44,298 bases of DNA from Propionibacterium acidifaciens DSM 21887 (GTDB lineage: Bacteria; Actinomycetota; Actinomycetes; Propionibacteriales; Propionibacteriaceae): positions 1 through 44,298 of the forward strand of contig NZ_AUFR01000026.1 of the NCBI RefSeq assembly GCF_000426605.1, given 5' to 3'. Position numbers and translations under genes: made by a program. Under the pieces are notes generated by a model, which did no database searches, had not been told where the DNA came from, and saw only the letters and a program-made list of their open reading frames with translations. The first letter of the stretch is position 1; the number at the start of each line of letters is the position of its first letter. Shown one piece after another: positions 1 through 11,458 of the stretch.

Positions 1-2499
1 TCAGATCATGCCGAGGGCCTGGCCCATGAGCACGGCCGAGGCCCGGTCGTGGACGCCGAGGCGCTTGTACATCTGCTTGGCGGTGGAGCGGATCGTCTCC
101 TTGCCCAGGCCGAGGTCGGTGGCGATGCGGCCGAGCGTCTTGCCCTCGGCGAGGCCCCGGAGCACATCGACCTGCCGCGGCGTGAGACGGACGGCACCGG
201 CGGACGGCCAGTCCCCGGGCCCGTCCACGCGCAGGCCGGCGAGTTCCCGGTAGGGCCGCCCGACGGCCTCGAGGACGGGCCGGCGCGCCGCGTCGGGCAG
301 CAACGCCACCGCGCCGAGCGCCTCGGACCAGTCGTAGAGGCGCAGGATCATGCCCGCCAGGTCGTCGGGGTCGGGCCCGCCGGCCACCGCGCCGAGCTTG
401 AGGCCGTAGGCGATCATCCGCCAGCGGCTCGTCGTCGTCGACATCGCCAGGACGCGATCGACGAGGGCGCGCACCGTCTCCCGGTGGCCCTGGACGAGCT
501 CGACCGAGGCGCGGATGACGAGCGCCATCTCGGACGGGATCGACCCGTCCTCGAGCCGGCGCTGGGCCTCGTGCAGCCGGCCCTCGCGCGCATCGATCAT
601 GGCGAGGGTGGCGTGCAGGGGCCACCACTCGAAGGGCCACAGGTCGCTCCACCGGGCGCGCCCGAGGAAGGCCTGGAGCCACTGGTAGGCCGGCAGGGTG
701 CCGCGGTTGACGAGCAGCGCCCACCCCTCGGCCTCGACCTGGAGCGGGGCGAACGGGGCGTTCGGCGAGATCTCGGCGCTCGACAGGCCGTCGGCGTCCC
801 AGTCTTCGCCGTAGCGGGAGGCGATGCGGATGAGCTGTTCGGGCAGTTCGTCTCGGGAGCCGCTGATGGCGACCAGCCGCCCGTACTCCTCGATGTAGAG
901 GCGGGCCTGCTCGTGGAGGGCCGTCTTGCCGGAGAGCACGGCGTTACGGGCGGCCATGCCGAGCATGAGGCCCGGGTAACCGACGACGTCGACGCGGCTC
1001 CGCGCGCAGATGCTGGCGGCCATGCCCAGGCAGGCCTGGGCGTCGGACAGCAGCGCGGTGAAGAGCATGCCATCGGCCATGCCCATGAGGCACATCGCGA
1101 GGACCGCCGAGTCGTCCGTGAAGCGGGCGTCCAGGCGGCGGTGCCGCGTGCAGGCCTCCAGGTGCCGGGAGACGCGCTCGGTGAGCACGCTCTCAGCCGA
1201 CAGCGCGAAGCGCCGCACGTCCTCGACCGAGTCGGGGCGCAGGGTGCTCAGGCCGAGCGCGAGCCTGCCCCTCAGCTCCTTGATGAGCGGGTGGACGGAC
1301 TGCTCGTCCTCGCCGTCGACGAGGTGGGCCAGTTCGAGCCAGGGCAGCGGCAGGAACGGCGCGTTGGGCCGCCAGGTGCCCAGCAGGAACTCGCGGGCGT
1401 AGGCGATGTGCGTCCACACGGCGGGCACCTGGTCGCCCCAGGCATCGGCGAGTCCGAGGCGCTCGTTCGAGGCGAAGGTCGCCAGGATGTGCATCGAGGC
1501 GGCCAGCACCCGGTCGAGCAGGGACCAGTCGCGGATCATCGTGAGGATGCAGATGCGCACCGCGTCGGGCACGGGGACGGTGCGGTCGGCCATCGCCATC
1601 CGGAGGCGCCGGCGCCAGAGGCGGGCCGGGCTGTCCGGGTCGATCATCATGCGCTCGACGAGCTGGGCGGCGAGGAGGATCGGGAAGCCGGGCTCGCTCG
1701 TGCCGGGCCGTGTGATCGCGCCGTTGAGCCGTGCCCGGCGCACCTCGGCGGGGGTGATCCTGCGGTTGAGCAGGTACGAGGAGATGCCGGCCATCATCGG
1801 TTCGGAGATGAAGTACGCCCAGGCGTGCAGGAGGACGAGCGGCTCGTCGGCCAGGCGGGGGTAGGCGCGGTCGGCCCAGGCGGCGGCCGCGTCGGCGCTC
1901 CGGCCGGGCGCGGGGAGGGCCCCCATCCGCACCCACTGCTGCGTGAGGTCCCGGTCGTCGTGGGCGTCGAGGTCGAGGAGGAAGGCCTCGAGGAGCGCCG
2001 GGACGCCGCCGGTCACGCGCAGCGCGCGGAAGCGCCAGGCGCTGTCGACGGCCTGCGCGGGGCCGATCTCGGCGAGGGTCTGTGAGTCGATGACGAGCGA
2101 GCTCGACCCGAGGACGACGTCGAACATCGCGTCGAGGTCGGCGCCGGGCCGCCTGTCCACGGCCGCCGCCACGATGATCGAGTGCTGCGGGACGCGGGTG
2201 CAGTCGCCGGCGGCGAGGACGGCCCGCAGCAGCTCGTCCAGCTGCTCGTCGAGGCCGTACCACTCGACGAGCAGCGGCCCGCTCTGGTCCCTGAGCGCCG
2301 CCGCGAGGGACTCGACGTCGGAGGCGGCCCGCACCGTCACGACGGTGCGGGGACCGGGGCCCTCGGTCTGCTCCAGCGCCCGGCGTGTGGTCTCGATCGG
2401 GAAGAACTCCTGCGGCGCATGGATGATCGCGCGGTCGACCATGCCGAGGGACACGGCGAGTCGAGGCGCCAGGGCGCTGATGACGTCGACATGCTCCAT
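1..2499 (-). CDS. LuxR-type transcriptional regulator, large, without visible P-loop
   Basis: An 832-residue protein whose last 60 or so residues form a LuxR/GerE DNA-binding helix-turn-helix (TPRQVDVLRGLAEGKT, then KETIRSTAKQMYKRLGV). The long N-terminal part is helical and Ala/Leu/Arg-rich, and resembles the ATPase-plus-helical-repeat body of LAL-type regulators. I see no Walker A (GxxGxGK[ST]) motif, so it may be a degenerate STAND-type sensor. I chose ATG at 2497-2499 because the frame can be extended by 194 codons but that extension is low-complexity. GGAAGG lies about 11 bases upstream. The TGA stop is the first three bases of the window, so the 3' end is complete. The gene sits alone and its target genes cannot be inferred from the neighbours. 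The HTH call is firm; the ligand and role are unknown. Confidence 0.85.
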   Translation of the reverse strand: MEHVDVISALAPRLAVSLGMVDRAIIHAPQEFFPIETTRRALEQTEGPGPRTVVTVRAASDVESLAAALRDQSGPLLVEWYGLDEQLDELLRAVLAAGDCTRVPQHSIIVAAAVDRRPGADLDAMFDVVLGSSSLVIDSQTLAEIGPAQAVDSAWRFRALRVTGGVPALLEAFLLDLDAHDDRDLTQQWVRMGALPAPGRSADAAAAWADRAYPRLADEPLVLLHAWAYFISEPMMAGISSYLLNRRITPAEVRRARLNGAITRPGTSEPGFPILLAAQLVERMMIDPDSPARLWRRRLRMAMADRTVPVPDAVRICILTMIRDWSLLDRVLAASMHILATFASNERLGLADAWGDQVPAVWTHIAYAREFLLGTWRPNAPFLPLPWLELAHLVDGEDEQSVHPLIKELRGRLALGLSTLRPDSVEDVRRFALSAESVLTERVSRHLEACTRHRRLDARFTDDSAVLAMCLMGMADGMLFTALLSDAQACLGMAASICARSRVDVVGYPGLMLGMAARNAVLSGKTALHEQARLYIEEYGRLVAISGSRDELPEQLIRIASRYGEDWDADGLSSAEISPNAPFAPLQVEAEGWALLVNRGTLPAYQWLQAFLGRARWSDLWPFEWWPLHATLAMIDAREGRLHEAQRRLEDGSIPSEMALVIRASVELVQGHRETVRALVDRVLAMSTTTSRWRMIAYGLKLGAVAGGPDPDDLAGMILRLYDWSEALGAVALLPDAARRPVLEAVGRPYRELAGLRVDGPGDWPSAGAVRLTPRQVDVLRGLAEGKTLGRIATDLGLGKETIRSTAKQMYKRLGVHDRASAVLMGQALGMI

Positions 2500-3099
2500 G
2501 ACTCGCTCGGACCTTCCTGCGGTCTCCCGCTGTTGGGCTCCGCACAGCGGGCGCTGCGCTGGGAATCGAGCACGACGACAGGGGGCCTGCTGCCGCGGGG
2601 TTCCCGGGCCCGAGAGGGTGGGGGTGCTCGAACCCTGGCGAACGGATGCTCGCGGAATCTTCTTCTGTATGCCCGGATCTGCGGACGGCGTTCTCCTGCA
2701 GAACGAAACATCGCTCCGGACCACCGGGGGTGGTGGGGACCGACAGGCAGGATTTCCCCCGTCCACCGTCATTTTATCCCGCCTACGGCGTGTTGCCTTG
2801 TCCTGACGCGTGGCGGGCGTCGGGATGACGAAATTTCCGGGCACCCTGGCCCGTTCTGCCGCGGCACGGGCGGTCGTCGCCCTCCCCACCCCTGGTTCAC
2901 CCATCAGGGACGCCTCCGGGGTCGACCCCGTCCCGGCCCCGTGGTCAGGCCCGTGGTACGGGTCCGGCCAGCACCGGAACCGGCTACGGGACGCCGCTCG
3001 GAGGCCGGCCCACGGCGCGGGGTCCGACCCGTACGGAGGCGGTCCGGTCGGGGACGACCCGGTCCTCCGACGGCCCGTCATCCGGCGGTCGGCGACGAT
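2500..3099. other. 600-bp intergenic region, no gene supported
   Basis: This is the space between the LuxR regulator start and the tRNA-Ile promoter. Open frames here translate to Pro/Arg/Gly-rich low-complexity sequence with no recognisable family. A minus-strand TAAAAT (2771-2776 on the plus strand reads ATTTTA) could be a -10 element for the regulator, but no convincing -35 accompanies it. Confidence 0.5.
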
Positions 3100-3129
3100 T
3101 TGGGCCCTGCGCGCGCCGTGCTGTACAGT
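3100..3129 (+). promoter_or_regulatory. Promoter of tRNA-Ile
   Basis: TTGGGC (-35, 3100-3105) and TACAGT (-10, 3124-3129) are separated by 18 bases. The -10 lies 32 bases before the mature tRNA 5' end, as expected for a short processed leader. This is a normal housekeeping-sigma promoter by spacing and consensus. Confidence 0.6.
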
Positions 3130-3161
3130 ACTAGCTCGGTGCTGCCGGTGGCGGCACCGAT

Positions 3162-3235
3162 GGGCCTATAGCTCAGTTGGTCAGAGCGCGTCCCTGATAA
3201 GGACGAGGTCACTGGTTCAAGTCCAGTTAGGCCCA
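3162..3235 (+). tRNA. tRNA-Ile (anticodon GAU)
   Basis: A full cloverleaf of 74 nt. The acceptor stem GGGCCTA pairs with TAGGCCC (3228-3234), followed by discriminator A. The D-arm is GCTCAGTTGGTCAGAGC, the anticodon stem CGTCC/GGACG encloses the loop CTGATAA with anticodon GAT at 3196-3198, and the T-arm contains GGTTCAAGTCC. The CCA end is not encoded. Many actinobacteria carry ileT near gyrA and the Rv0007-like gene; here it runs towards that gene (convergent) and no tRNA-Ala follows within the next 200 bases. Confidence 0.97.
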
Positions 3236-3249
3236 CCCGACCGTCCGCC

Positions 3250-3270
3250 GCTCGTCGGCGAGCTTCTTGT
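3250..3270 (+). terminator. Intrinsic terminator after tRNA-Ile
   Basis: GCTCG (3250-3254) pairs with CGAGC (3259-3263) around a TCGG tetraloop, followed directly by TTCTTGT. It lies 14 bases downstream of the tRNA, so it fits a small Rho-independent terminator. Confidence 0.5.
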
Positions 3271-3455
3271 CATCAGGACCCGACCCGTTCCCGGAGCGGC
3301 GCGCCGGGGGCTCTGGGAACCTCGCCGACCGGAAGAACCCCGCAACGCACCGTCCCATGGCGCCCGCTGCGCGGGGTGTCCGCCGAGGAGGGCCGCATCA
3401 TCCGCGCCGCGGGCGGGAAACGCCCGACGGCGGGGGCGCGTGGGCAGCCGGGCGC

Positions 3456-3956
3456 TCAGTCCTCGGCGAGGGTGACCTCCAGGCCCCCGATGACGTTGGC
3501 GGCCAGGTTGTACAGGAAGCTCAGCAGCGTGCAGACGGCTGTGATGAACACGACGTTGAGCACCGCGACGATGGCGGTGAAGCCGAGCACGCGCCACTGG
3601 CTGACGTAGTTCGACAGCTCGAGGCCCGAGCCCGAGGAGCTGCCGACGAGGGCGGTCAACGCCTCCTGGGCCTGGTCGAGGGCGCCTGACAGGGAGATGA
3701 TGCCCCACACGACCCACACCGCGATGAACAGGATGATGCCGGCGGCGATCGAGAACAGGAACGAGGTCTTCATCACCGACCAGGGGTCGAAGCGCGCGAT
3801 GCGCAGCCGGGCCTTGCGGGTGGGGCGGCGGACGTTCCTGCCGGTGCCCGACAGCTTCACGCCGATGCCGCCCGCGGACGCGTCCACGGTCTGGCGCTGC
3901 ACGATGCGCGTCCGGTCGGGGTCCTGCTCGGCGGACTTCGCCTTGGCCTTCGCCAT
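3456..3956 (-). CDS. DUF3566 membrane protein (Rv0007-like)
   Basis: A 166-residue inner-membrane protein. The N-terminus is basic and hydrophilic (MAKAKAKS start). It is followed by the conserved block RKARLRIARFDPWSVMKTSF, a first membrane helix (about residues 80-102, FSIAAGIILFIAVWVVWGII) and a second one (about 128-152, LGFTAIVAVLNVVFITAVC). This is the DUF3566 arrangement of the actinobacterial protein encoded directly after gyrA, as in Mycobacterium Rv0007. The start ATG at 3954-3956 has a perfect AGGAGG four bases upstream (3961-3966 on the plus strand). An upstream ATG in the same frame lacks such a site. It follows gyrA by 158 bases and may share its transcript. Its molecular role is not established. 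Confidence 0.9.
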   Translation of the reverse strand: MAKAKAKSAEQDPDRTRIVQRQTVDASAGGIGVKLSGTGRNVRRPTRKARLRIARFDPWSVMKTSFLFSIAAGIILFIAVWVVWGIISLSGALDQAQEALTALVGSSSGSGLELSNYVSQWRVLGFTAIVAVLNVVFITAVCTLLSFLYNLAANVIGGLEVTLAED

Positions 3957-4007
3957 TGGTCCTCCTGAGTTCTGGCTCGTGAGTTCCTGTTCGTGGCCCG
4001 TTTCGCG

Positions 4008-4084
4008 GGCGTCCTGATGACCGGCTGGACGCCCGAGGGTTGGAGGCCGGCCGTAGACACCGTTTCCCTGGCGTCCTGATGACC
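4008..4084. repeat. 15-bp direct repeat in the gyrA-DUF3566 spacer
   Basis: GGCGTCCTGATGACC occurs at 4008-4022 and again at 4070-4084, a period of 62 bp. Both copies are preceded by CCGTTTC and followed by a near-identical GCT. The core GTCCTGATGAC also occurs inverted (GTCATCAGGAC) at 3269-3279, on the other side of the DUF3566 gene. Function unknown; it may be a local duplication or a regulatory element in the 5' UTR of DUF3566. Confidence 0.55.
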
Positions 4085-4114
4085 AGCTTCTCACACCCGG
4101 GTGCGCCGCGCCCG

Positions 4115-6730
4115 TCAGCTCCGACCAGCGTCGGGACGCCCGGCCCCGGCGTCGGCGGTCTCGGGGGGCTCGTCCGGGCCTGCGGGCCCGACAGCCCCGG
4201 GGGGTTCGGCGGCGGGCTCCTCGTGCTCCGGATTCAGGGCGATCGCGATGACCTCGTCCCCGCCCCGCACGCCGACGAAGCGCACGCCCATCGTGTCGCG
4301 GCCGGTCGGGTTCACCTCGCCGACGGACGAGCGCGTCACCTGGCCGGAGGCCTTGATGGCGATGATCTCGTCGCTCGCGCGGACGACGAGACCGCCGACC
4401 AGCCGGCCGCGGTCGTCGTCCATGCGCATGGCCCTGATGCCGAGGCCGCCGCGGTTCTGCACGCGGTAGCCGCCCACCGGGGTGCGCTTGGCGTAGCCGC
4501 CGTCGGTGACGGTGAAGACGAACAGCCCGCCCTCGTCCGTGCCGGCCGGGATGATGCCCATGCTCAGCAGCTCGTCCCCCTCGCGGAAGCGCATGCCCGT
4601 CACGCCGGAGGTGGTGCGGCCCATCGGGCGAAGCTGCTCGTCGGTGGCGTGGAAGCGCAGCGCCTGGGCCCGCCGGGAGACGAGCACGATGTCATCGTCG
4701 GCGTCGACCAGCTCGGCGCCGATCAGCTCGTCGTCGGCGTCGCGGAAGTTCAGGGCGATGAGGCCGGCCTGGCGGGGCGAGTCGTAGACGCTCAGCGCCG
4801 TCTTCTTGACCAGGCCCCTGCGGGTGGCCAGGACGAGGTACTGGGCGTCCTCGTAGCCGTGCAGCGCCAGCACCTGGGCGATCCGCTCGCCGGGTAGGAA
4901 GCTGAGCAGCCCGGCGACGTGGCCGCCCTTGGCGTCGCGGCCGCCCTCGGGCAGCTGCCAGGTCTTGATGCGGTAGACGCGGCCCATGTTCGTGAAGAAC
5001 AGGATCCACTGGTGGTTCGTCGTGGCGAACAGGTGCTGCACCTCGTCGTCGGCGCGCAGGGTGGCGCCGCGCACGCCGCGGCCGCCCCGGCGCTGGGGGC
5101 GGTACTGGTCGGTGCGGGTGCGCTTGGCGTAGCCGCCGCGAGTGATCGTCACGACCATGCCGTCGTCGGGGACGAAGTCCTCCTCGGAGAAGTCGCCCTC
5201 GGCGGCGATGATCCTGGTGCGGCGCTCGTCGCCGTACCTGTCGACGATCTCGCCCAGCTCGGTGGAGATGATCCGACGCTGGCGGTCCTCGCTGGCGAGG
5301 ATCGCCTTGAGATCGGCGATGAGGGCCTCGAGCTCGGTCAGCTTGTCGAGGATCTTCTGGCGCTCCAGGGCGGCCAGGCGGCGCAGTTGCATGTTGAGGA
5401 TGGCCGCGGCCTGCACCTCGTCGATGTCGAGCAGCTCCTGGAGGCCCTGGTTGGCGACCTCGGAGTTCGGCGAGCGGCGGATCAGCGCGATGACCTCGTC
5501 GATCATGTCGAGGGCCTTGGCCAGGCCGCGGTAGATGTGCGCCTCCTTCTCGGCCTGGTTCAGCTGGTAGCGGGTGCGGCGCTCGATGACCTGCAGCTGG
5601 TGGTCGACCCAGTAGCGGATGAACTGGTCGAGGCTCAGCGTGCGGGGCACGTTGTCGACGAGTGCGAGCATGTTGCAGCCGAAGGTGTCCTGCAGCTGCG
5701 TGTGCTTGTACAGATTGTTCATCACGACGCGCGGCTGGGCGTCGCGCTTGAGGACGATGACGAGGCGCTGGCCGGTGCGCGTCGAGGTGTCGTCGCGGAT
5801 GTCGGCGATGCCGCTGATCCGCCCGGAGTTCACCAGGTCGGCGATCTTCTGGGCCAGGTTGTCGGGGTTGCACATGTACGGCAGCTCGGTGATGACGAGC
5901 TGCGTGCGGCCCTTGGCGTCCTCCTCGATGCTGATGACCGCGCGCATGATGACCGAGCCGCGGCCGGTGCGGTAGGCGTCCTCGATGCCCTTGCGGCCCA
6001 CGATGAGCGCGCCGCCCGGGAAGTCGGGACCCTTGATGCGGGCCATCGACGCCTCGAGCAGCTCCTCGTCGGTGGCCTGCGGGTGGGCGAGGAACCACTG
6101 GACCGCCTCGTCGACCTCGCGCAGATTGTGCGTGGGGATGTTCGTCGCCATGCCGACGGCGATGCCGGTGGAGCCGTTGACGAGCAGGTTCGGGAAGCGG
6201 GCCGGCAGAACGGTCGGCTCGGTGTCGCGGTTGTCGTAGTTGGGCTGGAAGTCGACGGTGTCCTGGTCGATGTCGCGGACCATCTCCATGGCCAGCGGGG
6301 CCATGCGGCACTCGGTGTAGCGCATGGCCGCGGCGCCGTCGTTGCCCGGGGACCCGAAGTTGCCCTGCCCGTTGACGAGCGTGCAGCGCATCGCCCACGG
6401 CTGCGCCAGGCGGACGAGGGTGTCGTAGATGGCCGAGTCGCCGTGCGGGTGGTACTTGCCCATGACGTCGCCGACGACGCGCGAGCACTTGTTCCAGCCG
6501 CGGTCGGGCCGGTAGCCGCCGTCGTACATCGTGTAGATGACACGCCGGTGCACGGGCTTGAGGCCGTCGCGCACATCGGGCAGGGCGCGCTCGACGATGA
6601 CGCTCATGGCGTAGTCGAGGAAGGCGCTCTGGATCTCGCCCTTGAGCCCGACGGTCTCGATCGTGCCCTTGCCGGGTCCGACCAGTTCGTCCTTGCCGCC
6701 GTCGTTGGCATTGTTCGAGTTGTCGCTCAT
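4115..6730 (-). CDS. gyrA: DNA gyrase subunit A
   Basis: The 871-residue breakage-reunion subunit of gyrase, which introduces negative supercoils with GyrB. The catalytic tyrosine is Tyr138 in [10 protein letters not shown]. The quinolone-resistance region reads [11 protein letters not shown], with Ser99 and Asp103 at the positions associated with susceptibility. The C-terminal part shows the beta-pinwheel repeats, including the GyrA-box-like [12 protein letters not shown] and later [10 protein letters not shown] and [10 protein letters not shown] blades. There are two adjacent ATGs (6731-6733 and 6728-6730). The second gives a better spacing (about 7 bases) to GAGG, so I start there; the first adds only one Met. 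It lies 63 bases downstream of gyrB in the same orientation, the standard gyrBA operon. The acidic tail after the pinwheel is typical for the family. Confidence 0.98.
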   Translation of the reverse strand: MSDNSNNANDGGKDELVGPGKGTIETVGLKGEIQSAFLDYAMSVIVERALPDVRDGLKPVHRRVIYTMYDGGYRPDRGWNKCSRVVGDVMGKYHPHGDSAIYDTLVRLAQPWAMRCTLVNGQGNFGSPGNDGAAAMRYTECRMAPLAMEMVRDIDQDTVDFQPNYDNRDTEPTVLPARFPNLLVNGSTGIAVGMATNIPTHNLREVDEAVQWFLAHPQATDEELLEASMARIKGPDFPGGALIVGRKGIEDAYRTGRGSVIMRAVISIEEDAKGRTQLVITELPYMCNPDNLAQKIADLVNSGRISGIADIRDDTSTRTGQRLVIVLKRDAQPRVVMNNLYKHTQLQDTFGCNMLALVDNVPRTLSLDQFIRYWVDHQLQVIERRTRYQLNQAEKEAHIYRGLAKALDMIDEVIALIRRSPNSEVANQGLQELLDIDEVQAAAILNMQLRRLAALERQKILDKLTELEALIADLKAILASEDRQRRIISTELGEIVDRYGDERRTRIIAAEGDFSEEDFVPDDGMVVTITRGGYAKRTRTDQYRPQRRGGRGVRGATLRADDEVQHLFATTNHQWILFFTNMGRVYRIKTWQLPEGGRDAKGGHVAGLLSFLPGERIAQVLALHGYEDAQYLVLATRRGLVKKTALSVYDSPRQAGLIALNFRDADDELIGAELVDADDDIVLVSRRAQALRFHATDEQLRPMGRTTSGVTGMRFREGDELLSMGIIPAGTDEGGLFVFTVTDGGYAKRTPVGGYRVQNRGGLGIRAMRMDDDRGRLVGGLVVRASDEIIAIKASGQVTRSSVGEVNPTGRDTMGVRFVGVRGGDEVIAIALNPEHEEPAAEPPGAVGPAGPDEPPETADAGAGRPDAGRS

Positions 6731-6793
6731 CATTCTTCCTCGATTCGGGGATCGTGCGCGCCGGGTGCCGAGCGGGGACCGGGTGCCTGGGGA

Positions 6794-8839
<2,046 letters not shown>

Positions 8840-8891
8840 CGGATGGTGCTCCTGTCCGTCACGGGTGTGCACGGGCGCCACCCAGCGCCCG

Positions 8892-8897
8892 ATTCTA
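8892..8897 (-). promoter_or_regulatory. -10 element upstream of gyrB
   Basis: The minus strand reads GGTAGAATCG, with TAGAAT as a 5/6 match to the -10 consensus, about 52 bases before the gyrB start. No good -35 hexamer is visible at 16-18 bases, so gyrBA may use an activated or extended -10 promoter. Moderate support. Confidence 0.4.
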
Positions 8898-9184
8898 CCA
8901 GTAAGGGGCGCCCACCCCGAGGCTTCCGCGCCCCGATGCGACACCTCTCTACCCGCTGAAGGCCTTGGAACGGCCCTCTGCGGCGATCGACCCCTTCTCG
9001 CGTGGGGGACCCCGCGTCATGTCGGGATCCCGCGCGGCATCCGCCGTCCCGTTCTCCGGGGCCCGAACCGCGCCCGGTCCTCGCGCCCCGTCGTCCTCCT
9101 CGGCCCGCACCACGCCCCGCCACCCTGACCGACCCGGTCCTTGACCCGCCCCGCAGGTCCTGTACCTCTCTCCCCTCCGGGTCC

Positions 9185-9278
9185 CGCCTCCTCGTCCCCG
9201 TCCCCACCTCACGTTCGCGCCGGGACCCGGGACATGTCCGAGGCAGGAACGCAGACGTGAGGTGGGGACGAGGAGGCG
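9185..9278. repeat. Long imperfect inverted repeat in the dciA-gyrB spacer
   Basis: Positions 9200-9214 (GTCCCCACCTCACGT) pair perfectly with 9255-9269 (15 bp). The outer part 9185-9194 (CGCCTCCTCG) pairs with 9269-9278, leaving a short bulge on the left arm. The loop of about 40 bases contains the palindromes CCCGGG and GACATGTC. The surrounding space 8840-9409 (570 bp) has no supported gene. The structure looks like an extragenic palindromic element rather than a terminator, as it has no T-run. Confidence 0.65.
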
Positions 9279-9281
9279 GCA

Positions 9282-9375
9282 GGCGGCAGGCCGCCGTGAG
9301 CGCGGGATCGTGGACTGTCGTACGCCGGGCGGGCCTATGCGGGGCGGCAGGCCGCCGTGAGCGCGGGATCGTGGA
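9282..9375. repeat. Two 33-bp direct repeats, period 61 bp
   Basis: The 33 bases at 9282-9314 recur exactly at 9343-9375, both starting GGCGGCAGGCCGCCGTGAGC. Each copy begins with a small hairpin (GGCGGC-AG-GCCGCC). They follow directly after the long inverted repeat at 9185-9278 and end 34 bases before the dciA stop codon. No third copy was noticed in the window. Confidence 0.75.
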
Positions 9376-9409
9376 ATGCCGGACCGAGCCGACAGGACGG
9401 GGACGGGCA

Positions 9410-10102
9410 CTACCCGTAGGTGTCCCGGGGCCCGCGCCCCGGCACCGAGCGGGGACCATGGTGCCAGCTGGGGGCGCTCGGGCCCCGGACGTCGACGAGG
9501 GTGACGGCACCGTCGCCGAGGCGACGGTTGAGCTCCGCGACGAGCTGCGGGGCGATCGCGCGCAGGGCACTGGCCCAGGTGCTCGACTCGGCGCGGACGA
9601 CGAGGACTCCGTCGTGGTAACTCTCGGGCGTCGAGTGCCGGGCGTTGGAGGGACCGACGAGTTCGTCCCAGCGCTGGACGACGAGTCGCAGCCCGATCTG
9701 CCGGCGCCAGCCCCGGGCTGCGATGAGCTCGTCGACGGCCGCGCCGAGCGGCTGCGGGTCGCGGGCGTCGGGACGCGGGCCCGAGCGCTGCTCGCCGGTC
9801 ACGCGACGACGCCGGCGGCCCCCGCGGCCCGGCCCCAGACGCGCCGGGGGCAGCAGCCCGGACAGCCGGTGGGCGACCCGGCTCGCCACGTCGAAGCCCT
9901 CGGGATCGTGCTGCTCGACCGGGTCCGGGACGACCCTGAGGTGACGGCCCCCGCCGGAGGCGGCGCCGGTCATGGAGTCCTCGTCCGCGCCGGGCGCGGA
10001 GGCACCGCTGAACTCCCCGGAGCCGAAGCCGCCCGAGCGCGCGGCGTCCCGCCCGCTCCCCCCGGGCCCGGGGGCCGGGCCGTCGGGGCCGCGGGTGCTC
10101 AT
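9410..10102 (-). CDS. dciA: DciA/DUF721 family protein, predicted helicase-loading factor
   Basis: A 230-residue protein with a disordered Gly/Pro-rich N-terminus of about 65 residues, and a C-terminal DUF721 (DciA) fold at about residues 115-210. The conserved features are [17 protein letters not shown], the central W-x-E/LVGP block ([21 protein letters not shown]) and [29 protein letters not shown]. In this family the protein interacts with the replicative helicase DnaB and takes the place of DnaC. The start ATG overlaps the recF stop as ATGA (10099-10102), so translation is probably coupled. The gene order dnaN-recF-dciA-gyrB matches mycobacteria, where Rv0004 has this position. The function is inferred from family and position. 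Confidence 0.88.
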   Translation of the reverse strand: MSTRGPDGPAPGPGGSGRDAARSGGFGSGEFSGASAPGADEDSMTGAASGGGRHLRVVPDPVEQHDPEGFDVASRVAHRLSGLLPPARLGPGRGGRRRRRVTGEQRSGPRPDARDPQPLGAAVDELIAARGWRRQIGLRLVVQRWDELVGPSNARHSTPESYHDGVLVVRAESSTWASALRAIAPQLVAELNRRLGDGAVTLVDVRGPSAPSWHHGPRSVPGRGPRDTYG

Positions 10103-11451
10103 CGGCCGTCCTCCTCGTCCCGGTCATCCGGGGCGCCGTCCTCGTCGGCGCCATCGGGCACGGGGGGTGCGGGCCCGTCGCGGTCGCACCCGTCATCGCC
10201 GTCACCGCGGGCGCCCTCCCCCTCACCGGGCCCCTCGGGCCCGTCGAGGTCCACGACGCCCGGGCCGCTGAGCACCGAGACGCGCTCGGGCACCGCCGCG
10301 ACGCGCATCGCGACGTCGAGACGCAGGCCCTCGAGCCGGGCGGGGACGTCCTCGGCGACGGCCGCCGTGACGATCACCTGCTCGGCGTCCGCGACGGCGT
10401 CGGCGAGCCGGTCGCGTCGGGTGGCGTCGAGCTCCGCGAAGACGTCGTCGAGCACGAGGACCGGTTCGATGCCCTCGGCGCGCAGCATCCGCAGGCTGCC
10501 CAGGCGCAGGGCGAGCGCCAGCGACCAGCTCTCGCCGTGGCTGGCGTAACCCTTGGCGGGCAGCGGGCCGATGCGCAGCTCGACGTCGTCGCGATGGGGC
10601 CCCACGAGCGAGACGCCGCGGAGGCACTCGTCGTGGCGGCGGGCGGCCATCTGACGCCGGAGCAGGTCGTCGAGGACGGCGGGGGCCGGCGTCCCGGGAC
10701 GGCCGTCGTCGTCGGGGGCGCAGAGCTCGGCCAGCCCCGGCAGGGAGGACTTGTAGCCGATCCCGGCCACGTCGTTGACGGGGGCGATCGCCGCGTAGGC
10801 GGCGCGGGTGGGGGCCAGCAGGTCGGCGAGCGTGACCAGACGGGCGGCGAGCAGCTCGGCCCCGAGACCGGCGAGGCGCTCGTCCCAGACGTCGAGGGTG
10901 GCCGCCGAGCCCCCGCCCGGCCGGCCGCCGCGCCTGGCGAGCTGCTTGAGGAGGGCGTTGCGCTGACGCAGGGCGCGCTCGTAGTCGGCCTTGACGGCGG
11001 CCATGCGCGGCCAGCGGGTGACGATGAGGGCGTCGATGAAGCCGCGCCGATCGGCCGGGTCGCCCTTGACGATGGTCAGGTCCTCGGGGCTGAAGACGAC
11101 GGTGCGCAACGCGCCGACGAGGTCGCGCACCCGCCGCTGCGGGACGCGGTTGATGCGGGCGCGGTTGGGCCGCCCGGCATTGAGCTCGATCTCGAGGAGC
11201 AGCCGGCGGGGGTCGTCGGCGCCGGCCACGACGACGGCGCGGATGATCGCCTGCTCCGTGCCGGCGCGCAGCAGCGGGGCGTCAGAGGCGACGCGGTGCG
11301 AGCCCAGCGTCGAGAGGTACTCGACGGCCTCGACGAGGTTCGTCTTGCCGTGACCGTTCGGACCGATGAGCAGGTTGACGCCCGGCCGCAGCGCCAGCGA
11401 GACGGCCCGATAGCTGCGGAAGTCAACCAGCTCGAGATGATCGACGAACAC
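10099..11451 (-). CDS. recF: DNA replication and repair protein RecF
   Basis: A 450-residue SMC-like ATPase that binds gapped DNA and helps load RecA through RecFOR. Walker A is [14 protein letters not shown] near the N-terminus after LELVDFRSY. The C-terminal ABC signature and Walker B regions read [17 protein letters not shown] and [20 protein letters not shown]. The last 60 or so residues are an acidic Asp/Glu/Gly-rich tail not usual for RecF, which ends near 370-400 residues. The start is GTG at 11449-11451 (VFVDHLELV), 7 bases after the dnaN stop, so translation is probably coupled; no strong SD is visible. The stop overlaps the dciA start. Confidence 0.95.
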   Translation of the reverse strand: MFVDHLELVDFRSYRAVSLALRPGVNLLIGPNGHGKTNLVEAVEYLSTLGSHRVASDAPLLRAGTEQAIIRAVVVAGADDPRRLLLEIELNAGRPNRARINRVPQRRVRDLVGALRTVVFSPEDLTIVKGDPADRRGFIDALIVTRWPRMAAVKADYERALRQRNALLKQLARRGGRPGGGSAATLDVWDERLAGLGAELLAARLVTLADLLAPTRAAYAAIAPVNDVAGIGYKSSLPGLAELCAPDDDGRPGTPAPAVLDDLLRRQMAARRHDECLRGVSLVGPHRDDVELRIGPLPAKGYASHGESWSLALALRLGSLRMLRAEGIEPVLVLDDVFAELDATRRDRLADAVADAEQVIVTAAVAEDVPARLEGLRLDVAMRVAAVPERVSVLSGPGVVDLDGPEGPGEGEGARGDGDDGCDRDGPAPPVPDGADEDGAPDDRDEEDGR

Positions 11452-11458
11452 GATCGGC

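Noticed and set aside
3236-3455. A second tRNA (tRNA-Ala) after tRNA-Ile
   Set aside because: No cloverleaf or GGTTCRANTCC T-loop could be found in the 220 bases after the tRNA.
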